49,966 nt of DNA from Tannerellaceae bacterium (lineage in GTDB: Bacteria > Bacteroidota > Bacteroidia > Bacteroidales > Tannerellaceae): contig JAITKB010000132.1 in NCBI GenBank assembly GCA_031278605.1, forward strand, positions 1-49,966, read 5' to 3'. Positions 19,125-26,985 of this stretch are shown here, one piece after another (within the stretch, counting starts at the first letter, position 1; each line of letters starts with the position of its first letter). The notes under the pieces are model-generated. The model saw only the letters and a program-made list of their open reading frames with translations. It had not been told where the DNA came from and searched no databases. The position numbers and the translations under genes were made by a program.

Positions 19125-20256
19125 CGCGGCCAAGGGGGATTTCCATTGTGACTCGGTATTTTTCATTGCTTTGCTGAATATCTAAGAGGTAGTTGTTTTC
19201 GTATAACAGGCTCAAACGTTTCCGGATGTTTTCCATTCCCACGCCGGGATGCGCGGGGGTGAACGAAGGGGGGATGCGGTTGACGACCGTACAAGTCAAC
19301 CGTTTGTCGGATACCTTGAGGGTGACGTGCACGAAGGAATTGTGGCGGTAGCTGATTCCGTGCTTGAAGGCATTTTCGATGATCGTGACCACCAGCAGCG
19401 GGGAGACCGTGGCCTCCGGGGGGATGGGCGAGGGCAAGTGAAGGCGCACGTCCACGCCATCGGTGTAGCGGATGCGCATCAGGGCGATATAGTTTTCTAT
19501 GAATTGCATTTCCTTGGCCAGGGAGACTTGTTGTTGACTGGCTTCATAGAGCACGTAGCGCATGATTTTGGATAGTTCGAGGATGGTTTCCTTGGCTTTT
19601 TCCGTGTTTATGTCGATCAGCGCATGAATATTGTTGAGGGTATTCATAAAGAAATGGGGGTTGATTTGGGCTTTGAGGTAATTCAGTTCCATTTCCAGCG
19701 TATATTTTTCCAGCTCGCGCAGATGGCGTTCGTCCCGGATGGACTTAAACAGAAATTTCACGGCCATGTTGAGACCGATTAAAAGGACGGCAATCACCCA
19801 GGGATTGATCATCAGTCTCAGGAAATGGAACGGAGGGGTTGAAGGCTTGAGCCTTTGGGGTGGGAGGAAGGGTCTGTCGCGTTGTTGCCGGTCGCGGAAA
19901 GGGCCGAAGGGTTCTTCTTGGGGAAAGGGCGGGCGATTTTCGTTGCGGGGGGCGGTTGGCATGAAAGTTCTCTGGGGTTGGAACACTGAGAGGAGTAGGA
20001 GCGAAAGGAATACGAAGAGGGCATATTTCCATGATTTCCGTCGTATCAGGAAGAAGGGCACCAGGACGTAATTGTTGACAAGGAAGAGGAAGAAAAACGG
20101 GAGCGTGGTTTTCCAGACCATCCGGATCAGACTCCAGTCGCGCACATTGCTTTGCGGGTGGTTGGCCGTAAACAGCGGCGTGGCGAAAATAACTAACCAG
20201 ATGATGACGTATATCAGGTTCTCGAGTACACATTGTTTCTTTTCTTCCGTGTTCAT
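19099..20256 (-). CDS. LytS-type membrane histidine kinase
   Basis: A 385-residue sensor with four membrane helices and a cytoplasmic kinase core of the His_kinase (LytS/YehU) family: LKAQINPHFFMNTLNNIHAL with the phospho-accepting His, TIIENAFKHGIS (N box) and GVGMENIRKRLSLLY (G box). Between helices 3 and 4 lies a loop of about 50 residues extremely rich in Pro, Arg, Gln and Phe, predicted to be periplasmic and a possible sensing element. The open frame continues upstream through array 3 to 20496, but that part is repeat sequence; the ATG at 20256 (MNTEEKK) is the natural start. Overlaps the regulator gene downstream. Confidence 0.9.
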   Translation of the reverse strand: MNTEEKKQCVLENLIYVIIWLVIFATPLFTANHPQSNVRDWSLIRMVWKTTLPFFFLFLVNNYVLVPFFLIRRKSWKYALFVFLSLLLLSVFQPQRTFMPTAPRNENRPPFPQEEPFGPFRDRQQRDRPFLPPQRLKPSTPPFHFLRLMINPWVIAVLLIGLNMAVKFLFKSIRDERHLRELEKYTLEMELNYLKAQINPHFFMNTLNNIHALIDINTEKAKETILELSKIMRYVLYEASQQQVSLAKEMQFIENYIALMRIRYTDGVDVRLHLPSPIPPEATVSPLLVVTIIENAFKHGISYRHNSFVHVTLKVSDKRLTCTVVNRIPPSFTPAHPGVGMENIRKRLSLLYENNYLLDIQQSNEKYRVTMEIPLGRDAMHGDRR

Positions 20257-20286
20257 CTTGTCTTTGTGCCGGATTTGTCCGGTAGG

Positions 20287-20294
20287 CGAAAGTA
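20287..20294 (-). promoter_or_regulatory. Possible -7 box (TACTTTCG) of the LytS-type kinase gene
   Basis: One mismatch to TAnnTTTG, 31 bp before the chosen ATG and just downstream, in transcription sense, of array 3. Weak. Confidence 0.3.
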
Positions 20295-20308
20295 TGAATT
20301 TTCTTTCA

Positions 20309-20490
20309 TGGAATTCAAAAAAAATGCCTCCGGCACAGCCTGTGCCGCAATGAAAACAAAAAAAATGCCTCCGGCACAGCCTGTGCCGGAGTGAAAACAA
20401 AAAAAATAGCCGCGGCACAGCCTGTGCCGGAGTGAAAACAAAAAAAAAAGTCGCGGCTGAGGGTAAGTTTTTGATGAAAACAAAAAAAAT
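20309..20490. repeat. Intergenic array 3: 41-bp period, A-tract plus hairpin
   Basis: The 313-bp gap between two divergent genes holds five units. A-tracts of 8, 8, 8, 10 and 8 A start at 20317, 20358, 20399, 20440 and 20482 (spacing 41, 41, 41, 42). The first three units carry the inverted repeat CGGCACAG-C-CTGTGCCG; in the second (20369-20391) it is a perfect 11-bp stem, CTCCGGCACAG and its complement around one C. The last two units keep the A-tract but have diverged inserts. On the minus strand each hairpin is followed by a T-run, as in array 1. The sequence is unrelated to arrays 1, 2 and 4. Confidence 0.92.
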
Positions 20491-20541
20491 AGCCATCGTC
20501 CGCTATCGGCAAGGAGGGTTAGGTTCCTCGGAGTAGATGAT

Positions 20542-20549
20542 TAACTTTG
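20542..20549 (+). promoter_or_regulatory. -7 box (TAACTTTG) of the isoaspartyl peptidase gene
   Basis: TAACTTTG matches TAnnTTTG, 20 bp before the ATG. It lies about 50 bp beyond the right end of array 3, so the array is in the shared divergent control region. Confidence 0.55.
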
Positions 20550-20569
20550 TGGATAAAACATAAAAAATT

Positions 20570-21583
20570 ATGACAAAGCATCTGTTTCTTACAGTCCTGT
20601 TGATGCTGTTCGGCATCACCCGCAGTTATAGTCAAGCGTGTGACTATGCATTAGTGATTCACGGAGGAGCCGGCAATCTGAGCGCTACGGAAGACGATCC
20701 GGTACGCGCCCCCCTCCTGTATGCCGCCATGGATTCGGCCCTTTGGATTGGCGAGGGCATCCTCTCCAAAGGAGGCAAAGCCGAACAAGCCGTTCTGGCC
20801 GTTGTGACCTATCTGGAAAATAATCCCCTCTTCAATGCCGGGAAAGGCGCTACGGTTACGGCCGACGGCGTTTTTGAACTCGACGCCGCCATCATGCTGG
20901 GCAAAGACCTGATTGCCGGCGCCGTGGCCGGAGTAACCACCGTGAAAAATCCCATCCTGGCAGCATACGCCGTTGCAAGGCAATCGCCCCATGTCATGCT
21001 AAGCGGTAAAGGCGCCGAATATTTCGCCGCCGAACAGGGCTTGGAAACCGTAGATAATTCCTACTTCGCCACCCCCCGTACGCTGGAATGGATCGAACAA
21101 CTCAAAAAAGAAAGCGCCAAAAACGGCACCGTAGGCTGCGTAGCCCTCGACCAAAGCGGAAACCTCGCCTCAGGCACCAGCACCGGAGGCATGTTGCGTA
21201 AACGCTGGGGACGCATCGGCGACGCACCCATCATCGGAGCCGGTACCTATGCCGATAATCGGAGCTGTGCCGTCTCGTGCACCGGACACGGAGAATATTT
21301 CATCCGACATGCCGTAGCCTTCAACCTCTGCGCCCGATACAAATACCTGAACGAAACCATCCAACAGGCCGCACACCACATCATCCACCATGAACTGAAC
21401 GCCGAAGCCGGAAACGGCGGACTCATCGCCCTGGATAAAAACGGACGGATAGCCATGCCCTTCAACTCCACAGGCATGATACGAGCCAGCCTCTACAAAG
21501 AAAAAAACGCCCCGGAAAGCATCCGGCAAACAGGCATCGGGAAAACATTGAAATCATTACCGGGGAATCTATTCCGTGAATAA
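20570..21583 (+). CDS. Isoaspartyl peptidase/L-asparaginase (Ntn-hydrolase), exported
   Basis: A 337-residue plant-type asparaginase that cleaves itself and then hydrolyses isoaspartyl dipeptides or asparagine. Signal peptide to about residue 21 (GITRSYSQA), so periplasmic. Signatures: LVIHGGAGNL near the start, NPLFNAGKGA, ELDAAIM, the autoproteolysis site NGTVGCVALD with nucleophile Thr187, GTSTGGM, and GDAPIIGAGTYAD. All residues expected for activity are present. Its own promoter box is at 20542-20549; it is followed after 79 bp by the guanylyltransferase gene. Confidence 0.93.
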   Translation: MTKHLFLTVLLMLFGITRSYSQACDYALVIHGGAGNLSATEDDPVRAPLLYAAMDSALWIGEGILSKGGKAEQAVLAVVTYLENNPLFNAGKGATVTADGVFELDAAIMLGKDLIAGAVAGVTTVKNPILAAYAVARQSPHVMLSGKGAEYFAAEQGLETVDNSYFATPRTLEWIEQLKKESAKNGTVGCVALDQSGNLASGTSTGGMLRKRWGRIGDAPIIGAGTYADNRSCAVSCTGHGEYFIRHAVAFNLCARYKYLNETIQQAAHHIIHHELNAEAGNGGLIALDKNGRIAMPFNSTGMIRASLYKEKNAPESIRQTGIGKTLKSLPGNLFRE

Positions 21584-21662
21584 GGAATGAAAAAGAAAAT
21601 AAATGACCCTTTGCAGCGTTCATTCGGTAGTGTAAACTATAAACAACAATACGACCCGACAC

Positions 21663-22760
21663 ATGAAAGATAACATGAAAGATAACTATTGCGTGATTAT
21701 GGGAGGGGGAATCGGTAGCCGCTTCTGGCCCTTCAGCCGGGTGAATTACCCGAAACAATTTCTTGACTTTTTCGGCACCGGACGTTCCCTGCTTCAACAG
21801 ACGTTCGACCGCTTTGCCGGAATCATCCCCCTGGAAAATATCTTTGTTGTTACCAATGCCTTGTACTTTTCCCTCGTCAAGGAACAATTGCCCTGTATCC
21901 GGGAAGAAAATATCCTTCTGGAACCCTCCCGCCGGAATACGGCCCCCTGCATTGCCTATGCCTCCTACCATATCAGGGCCTGTAACCCGAATGCCAATAT
22001 CGTTATGGCGCCTTCGGATCATCTGATTCTGAAGGAAGACGTCTTTTTGCAGGACATACAAAAAGGCCTGGAATTTGTGAAGGACAACAACGCCTTAGTT
22101 ACCCTGGGAATCAAACCCTCGCGCCCGGAAACGGGTTATGGCTACATCCAGCGCAGCAGCCTGGGAGGACTGGGCGAGTTCTCGAAAGTAAAGACATTTA
22201 CGGAAAAGCCCAATCAGGAGCTGGCACAGGTGTTTTATGAAAGCGGAGAGTTCTTCTGGAACTCCGGCCTCTTCGTGTGGAACGTCAATACCATCATCGA
22301 AGCATTTGTCAAACACCTTCCGGATATCAGCAGCCGCTTTGACCTGGGCAGGGAAATCTTCCGCACGCCCGGCGAGAAAGCCTTTATAGAAGAACATTTC
22401 CCCTATTGCCTTAGTATCTCCATAGATTACGGCGTCATGGAAAAGGCCGATAACGTATACATGATGTGTGTGGACTTCGGCTGGGCCGACCTGGGTACCT
22501 GGGGATCCCTGTATGACCTGGCCGAAAAAGACGAACAAGGCAACGTAAAGCTGAAGAAAAGCCATGTTATCCTGTACGAAAGCCGGGGGAATATCATCGC
22601 CATAGACGACCCGGAGCGTTTGGTCGTGATTGAGGGAATGGATGACCACCTCATTGCCGAATCGGGAAATGTACTGCTTATCTGCAAGAAAGATAATGAA
22701 CAACGCATCAAGCAATTTATAGCCGATGTACAGTTGAAATACGGAAAGGAATTTAATTGA
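21663..22760 (+). CDS. Mannose-1-phosphate guanylyltransferase
   Basis: A 365-residue nucleotidyltransferase making GDP-mannose from mannose 1-phosphate and GTP, precursor of mannose- and fucose-containing glycans. Signatures: CVIMGGGIGSRFWPFSR, YPKQFLDFFG, ILLEPSRRNTAP, MAPSDHLI, TGYGYIQ, FTEKPN, FFWNSGLFVWN, and ISIDYGVMEK with DFGWADLGTWGSL. The ATG at 21663 is followed by an exact 12-bp duplication (MKDN twice), so the ATG at 21675 is an equally possible start. No isomerase domain is fused. The metallophosphoesterase gene follows after 17 bp. Confidence 0.93.
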   Translation: MKDNMKDNYCVIMGGGIGSRFWPFSRVNYPKQFLDFFGTGRSLLQQTFDRFAGIIPLENIFVVTNALYFSLVKEQLPCIREENILLEPSRRNTAPCIAYASYHIRACNPNANIVMAPSDHLILKEDVFLQDIQKGLEFVKDNNALVTLGIKPSRPETGYGYIQRSSLGGLGEFSKVKTFTEKPNQELAQVFYESGEFFWNSGLFVWNVNTIIEAFVKHLPDISSRFDLGREIFRTPGEKAFIEEHFPYCLSISIDYGVMEKADNVYMMCVDFGWADLGTWGSLYDLAEKDEQGNVKLKKSHVILYESRGNIIAIDDPERLVVIEGMDDHLIAESGNVLLICKKDNEQRIKQFIADVQLKYGKEFN

Positions 22761-22777
22761 AAAAAAAACGGTAACGT

Positions 22778-23893
22778 ATGCGAATTGTACAGATCCTGAC
22801 CCTGCTGGGTGTTGTCCTGGGCGCTCATGGTTATTTGTTCCACAGGCTTTGGTTTATGATCCCGTCCTCGCCCGGAAGGATCGTTATGCTGGTTGCAGGC
22901 ATAACGGTTGTGTTGTTTCCCATCCTCAGCTTGTCGGTGGGTAATTATCTGCCCCAGTCCCTCGCCGCTTTTATGTCGCGGATAGGGATGTCGTGGATCA
23001 TCGTATTCCTCTATCTTCTCCTGGCCGTTGTGCTGATAGACCTCGTGCGTGTAACGCATCTCCTTCCGATCGAAAAGTTTTTTTCCGGAAGCTGGATCGG
23101 CTTCCTGTCCCTGATCACGGTGATTGCCTTCTGCCTCGGCCTCGGATACCTGCATTATGCGGATAAGCAAAGGATCGAACTATCCCTTGGCATCCCCAAG
23201 GAGGGCGGACGCATAAATACTTTGAAAATCGTAGCGATAAGCGATTTGCATTTGGGATACGGCATCGGCAGGGAAGAGTTTGAGCGTTGGTTGCCCCTTA
23301 TTAACGACGAAGAAGCGGACGTCGTTCTGATTGTCGGCGATCTGGTGGACAGCAATACGTATCCTTTGTTTGCCCGGAATTTCGCGGAATCTGTCAGGAA
23401 AATCCGCGCCAAACAGGGCGTCTATGCCGTTCTCGGCAACCACGAGTACATAGGAAACGCCACCAAGAGCGCCTTGTTTCTGCAATCCGCCGGCATCACA
23501 CTGCTGCGGGACTCCGTTATTTTAATCAATGATTCGTTTTATCTCATCGGACGCGACGATCGCTCGAACCCCGGAAGAAAGTCTATCGCCGAACTGATTG
23601 CCCCCACCGATAAGACCAAGCCGCTCATTATGCTCGACCACCAACCCCTCAACCTAAACGATACGGAGAAAAACCGCATCGACCTGCAACTGTCCGGACA
23701 TACGCACAACGGCCAGATCTGGCCGTTCACCTGGGTGATAGCCAAACTTTTTGAGCATCCCTACGGATATTTGAAAAAGGGAGACAGCCACATTTACGTC
23801 ACCTCCGGCTTAGGCATCTGGGGAGGGAAATTCCGTATAGGGAGTCAATCGGAATATGTTGTTATTCATTTGAATTTCGACGGAGGGCGCTAA
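22778..23893 (+). CDS. Membrane-anchored metallophosphoesterase
   Basis: A 371-residue calcineurin-like phosphoesterase. Four hydrophobic segments occupy about residues 1-130, then the catalytic domain: ISDLHLG, LIVGDLVDS, LGNHEY, DHQP and SGHTHNGQIWP, the complete two-metal set. This architecture (N-terminal membrane part plus YkuE/YaeI-like domain) occurs in enzymes proposed to act on lipid or cell-envelope phosphates; the substrate here is unknown. It is likely co-transcribed with the guanylyltransferase gene. Its 3' end overlaps the convergent queH gene by 32 bp. Confidence 0.88.
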   Translation: MRIVQILTLLGVVLGAHGYLFHRLWFMIPSSPGRIVMLVAGITVVLFPILSLSVGNYLPQSLAAFMSRIGMSWIIVFLYLLLAVVLIDLVRVTHLLPIEKFFSGSWIGFLSLITVIAFCLGLGYLHYADKQRIELSLGIPKEGGRINTLKIVAISDLHLGYGIGREEFERWLPLINDEEADVVLIVGDLVDSNTYPLFARNFAESVRKIRAKQGVYAVLGNHEYIGNATKSALFLQSAGITLLRDSVILINDSFYLIGRDDRSNPGRKSIAELIAPTDKTKPLIMLDHQPLNLNDTEKNRIDLQLSGHTHNGQIWPFTWVIAKLFEHPYGYLKKGDSHIYVTSGLGIWGGKFRIGSQSEYVVIHLNFDGGR

Positions 23894-24413
23894 ATTCGCA
23901 TCCGCAATACGGCTGGTTATAAAACCCATGCTCCTTCAGCAATATCCTTCGTCGTTCGCTCAGTCCGCCTTTGCGCCAGTTTTTTTCCAGAAACCTCACC
24001 TCATCCCATTGGGCCGCCGCCCGGTGTCCTGCCTCCGCAATCTGGCGGAGGTCTTTCCAGCGTGAGGAAGCCAACGTTGTTGCGAAGCATCCGAATCCGC
24101 CGTCGTGGGCTTGCCGGGCTGTGGTCCGGAGTCGTATGCCGAAGCATTGCAGGCAACGCTTGCCTCGTTCCGGTTCGTTTTCCATTCCGCTTACTTCCCT
24201 GAGCCATCGGTCATGATCATAATCGCCGTCGATCATCTCAAGCCCTAAGGCAGAGGCATAGCGGACTGATTCCGCTTTCCGGATTTCGTATTCCTCCCTT
24301 GGGAAGATATTCGGGTTGTAATAAAATAAGGAAGGCCGTATCCCTTGTTCAAGCAGCCATTCGATAACGGGAGCGGAGCAGGGGGCGCAACAGGTATGAA
24401 GCAGCAACGGCAT
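23862..24413 (-). CDS. queH: Epoxyqueuosine reductase QueH
   Basis: A 183-residue QueH (formerly DUF208) enzyme that performs the last step of queuosine synthesis in tRNA, reducing epoxyqueuosine, in organisms using this non-cobalamin version. Signatures: LHTCCAPCSAPV with Cys8, Cys9 and Cys12, RCLQCFGIRL, FATTLASSRWK, NWRKGGLSERR and FYNQPYCGCEFS. All cysteines expected for the Fe-S and metal sites are present. It starts 12 bp after the M23 peptidase gene, so the two probably share a transcript, and it overlaps the convergent phosphoesterase gene. Confidence 0.93.
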   Translation of the reverse strand: MPLLLHTCCAPCSAPVIEWLLEQGIRPSLFYYNPNIFPREEYEIRKAESVRYASALGLEMIDGDYDHDRWLREVSGMENEPERGKRCLQCFGIRLRTTARQAHDGGFGCFATTLASSRWKDLRQIAEAGHRAAAQWDEVRFLEKNWRKGGLSERRRILLKEHGFYNQPYCGCEFSALRRNSNE

Positions 24414-24425
24414 GGATTCGGAAGA

Positions 24426-25427
24426 TTACGAACCGGAGGACAGGATACGGGCGGAAGGTTTGGCCTCTGCGGTTTTCGGGCGGCTGACGCCGCAACGCAA
24501 AGATTGTCCTGTCCGAAGGATGGAAGTTGCTTTCAGTCCGTTCAACCGGCATAACTCCCCCACGGTAGTCCCATAACGGCGGGCTATGGAGCCCAGGGTA
24601 TCTCCCGATTTGATGCGATGAAAAACAATTTGGTTTTCGGACGAGGTATAGAGATTGCTGTTCCGTCCGTTTATCCGGATATTGCGAAAGACAAATAATT
24701 CCCGATGCGGCGTTTTGTTTTCAAAGTCGATAATTTCCGAAGGGTCGACGGCTTGTCCCATGAAGCGGGTTTCAAAGTGGAGATGAGAACCGGTGGAGCG
24801 TCCTGTATTTCCTCCCAGGGCGATCGGATCTCCGGCGCGAACGACCTCGTTTGTATCAACCAGCCAGTCCGAGAGGTGTCCGTAGACGGTTTCCAATCCG
24901 TTGGGATGCCGGAGCACCAGATACTTCCCATAGCCTCGTCGTTCCGTATTCCGGATACGTACTTTTCCGGGGAAGGCGGCGTAAACCGTATCTCCTATCT
25001 GCAACTTCAAATCAATACCCCGGTGCATACGTCTCCGACGCGGCCCGTAGGAAGAGGTGATTTTCAGAGGTTCGTTATGTATGGGGATGATAAATGCCGA
25101 ACAATCTATTTCGCAGGAATCGGGGAAAACGATCTTGGCCGTATCGTTCCGGAACGGGTCAACCCAGCGTGTATCCCAGTTATCTCCGTAGAGTTCTCCG
25201 GCGGGGAAGAGCCAGTCTTCTTCTTCACGGGTATGGATTTCTTCCCAGGTGGCTATTTTCTCCAGTGCTATGTTTGTTTGGATGATCCGGTCGGCCATCA
25301 ACACCGAAATATGTTCATCCAATCTATTGGCGTGTACTTGGTTTTCTTTATGTTGTCCTTCCATTTTCAAGACGGAAGCGAAGATAAGACAGGAAGTGCT
25401 AATTAATTTTATATCTATTTTAACCAT
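24426..25427 (-). CDS. M23 metallopeptidase with C-terminal LysM
   Basis: A 333-residue envelope protein, probably a peptidoglycan endopeptidase or an amidase activator. The N-terminus is hydrophobic (signal-like, LISTSCLIFASVL). The M23 (LytM) domain shows HRGIDL, GDTVYAAFPGKV, VYGHLS and SHLHFE, the zinc ligands of active members. A LysM peptidoglycan-binding domain follows (HRIKSGDTLGSIARRYGTTV to LRTGQSLRCG). The zinc site looks complete, so catalysis is likely. It precedes queH by 12 bp. No clear TAnnTTTG promoter was found upstream on the minus strand. Confidence 0.9.
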   Translation of the reverse strand: MVKIDIKLISTSCLIFASVLKMEGQHKENQVHANRLDEHISVLMADRIIQTNIALEKIATWEEIHTREEEDWLFPAGELYGDNWDTRWVDPFRNDTAKIVFPDSCEIDCSAFIIPIHNEPLKITSSYGPRRRRMHRGIDLKLQIGDTVYAAFPGKVRIRNTERRGYGKYLVLRHPNGLETVYGHLSDWLVDTNEVVRAGDPIALGGNTGRSTGSHLHFETRFMGQAVDPSEIIDFENKTPHRELFVFRNIRINGRNSNLYTSSENQIVFHRIKSGDTLGSIARRYGTTVGELCRLNGLKATSILRTGQSLRCGVSRPKTAEAKPSARILSSGS

Positions 25428-25554
25428 TATTCTTTTTCTCGTGTGTGTGTTATTTTTGAGAGAGCGGAGGCAAATGTCGCAAAATATGTTTACCAGACAA
25501 GGCGCTCTGTCGTGAAAATTTCACAAAAGACTATAAAAGCGGCTGAAAATGCTT

Positions 25555-25562
25555 TATTTTTG
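25555..25562 (+). promoter_or_regulatory. -7 box (TATTTTTG) of the DUF1080 gene
   Basis: TATTTTTG matches TAnnTTTG, 37 bp before the chosen ATG. Confidence 0.55.
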
Positions 25563-25599
25563 CGCATCAATTATTAACAATCAATTAAACGTATGTATT

Positions 25600-26877
25600 A
25601 TGGAATTATCGGTTAAAAGACGGACTTGGAGTGTTCTTATTTCTATGATGCTCCTGTGGGTTTCGTGTGGTGAAGGAAGGCAGAATGTCCTTACTTCGGA
25701 AGAGATAGCGGATGGCTGGCAGTTGTTGTTTGACGGTCGGACACTGGAAGGATGGAAAGACTACAACGGCACAACGCTGACACAGCCCTGGCATGTGGTA
25801 GACGGATGCATCCAGGCCAAAGGCGACGGAAGTGACGCCAGCGGATACATTGTGACGGAAAAGACGTATGAAAACTTTGAGTTATCGTGGGATTGGAAAC
25901 TTTCCAAAGGCGGAAACAGCGGGATACTCTACCATGTGGTGGAGCGTCCGCAATTTGAGGTTCCTTATGTTACGGGGCCTGAATATCAATTGATAGACGA
26001 GGAGAACTTCCCCGAACCTCTGGAAGATTGGCAGAAACTTGGCGTAGACTATGCCATGTACCTGCCCGACCTCTCGTTGATGAAGGTCCATCCGCAAGGG
26101 GAATGGAACAATTCCCGGATTGTTTTCGATAACGGACATGTCGAACACTGGCTGAATGGCGCCAAGATATTGGAGTTTGAGGCCTGGAGCGACGATTGGT
26201 TTGCCCGCAAGAACAGCGGGAAATGGGCGGATGCTCCGGAATACGGTTTGGCGAGGAAGGGTGTGATTTGCTTGCAGGATCATGGATACCCTGCTTCGTT
26301 CCGCAACTTGAAGATCAAGGAATTGCCGCGTAAGACCGAAGAGGTCGTCCTTTTTAACGGCCTGGATCTCACGGGCTGGGAGGTGTACGGCACGGAGTTG
26401 TGGTACGTAAAGGACGGCTTGCTGTACTGCGAAAGCGGACCGGATAAGAAGTACGGTTATCTGGCCACGCGAGCCTATTACGACGATTTTGACCTCTCGG
26501 TTGAATTCAAACAGGAAGCCGACGGAAATTCCGGCGTATTCATCCGTTCATTCATTGAAGAAGGCGTAAAGGTCAACGGCTGGCAGGTGGAAGTAGCCCC
26601 TTCAGGATACGACACCGGCGGCATATACGAATCCTACGGGCGCGGCTGGCTGATTCAAATACCGGACGAAAAGGAAAATATCCTGAAAGCCGGCGAGTGG
26701 AACACCCTGCGCATCAAGGTTCAGGGCGACAATGTTACAACCTGGCTGAACAACGAGGAGATGGTCAACTTCTCCGACGAGAAAATCGGTTTCGGGCAGG
26801 GACGCATTGCCCTTCAGATTCACGATGGGGGCGGCATCAAGGTAGCTTGGCGCAATTTCACTGTAAAGACGCTATAA
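25600..26877 (+). CDS. Lipoprotein with two DUF1080 (3-keto-disaccharide hydrolase) domains
   Basis: A 425-residue protein. The N-terminus has a lipoprotein-type signal ending at Cys23 (LLWVSC). Two copies of the DUF1080 jelly-roll domain follow: the first from GWQLLFDGRTLEGWKDYNG to FRNLKIKEL, the second from VVLFNGLDLTGWEVYG to AWRNFTVKTL. Each has the family pattern LF(N/D)G..L.GW and a (N)SG(I/V)..R motif (GGNSGILYHV, DGNSGVFIRS). Members bind or hydrolyse 3-keto glycosides in the periplasm or outer membrane; the substrate here is unknown. A start at 25549 would overlap the promoter, so the ATG at 25600 is used. Confidence 0.9.
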   Translation: MELSVKRRTWSVLISMMLLWVSCGEGRQNVLTSEEIADGWQLLFDGRTLEGWKDYNGTTLTQPWHVVDGCIQAKGDGSDASGYIVTEKTYENFELSWDWKLSKGGNSGILYHVVERPQFEVPYVTGPEYQLIDEENFPEPLEDWQKLGVDYAMYLPDLSLMKVHPQGEWNNSRIVFDNGHVEHWLNGAKILEFEAWSDDWFARKNSGKWADAPEYGLARKGVICLQDHGYPASFRNLKIKELPRKTEEVVLFNGLDLTGWEVYGTELWYVKDGLLYCESGPDKKYGYLATRAYYDDFDLSVEFKQEADGNSGVFIRSFIEEGVKVNGWQVEVAPSGYDTGGIYESYGRGWLIQIPDEKENILKAGEWNTLRIKVQGDNVTTWLNNEEMVNFSDEKIGFGQGRIALQIHDGGGIKVAWRNFTVKTL

Positions 26878-26917
26878 AGATCCTGTTTTCCTTGCCGCCC
26901 GGGTGGCAACGCAAAAC

Positions 26918-26950
26918 AAGAGGGGGATGTCCGAAAGACGTCCCCCTCTT
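26918..26950. terminator. Bidirectional terminator between convergent genes
   Basis: AAGAGGGGG plus GTC pairs with GAC plus CCCCCTCTT around a short loop (one mismatch), with A-rich and T-rich flanks suited to ending both the DUF1080 transcript and the giant gene's transcript. Confidence 0.8.
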
Positions 26951-26985
26951 TACTTCATGCCCAAAGGGAGTTGGAATTGATGCCG

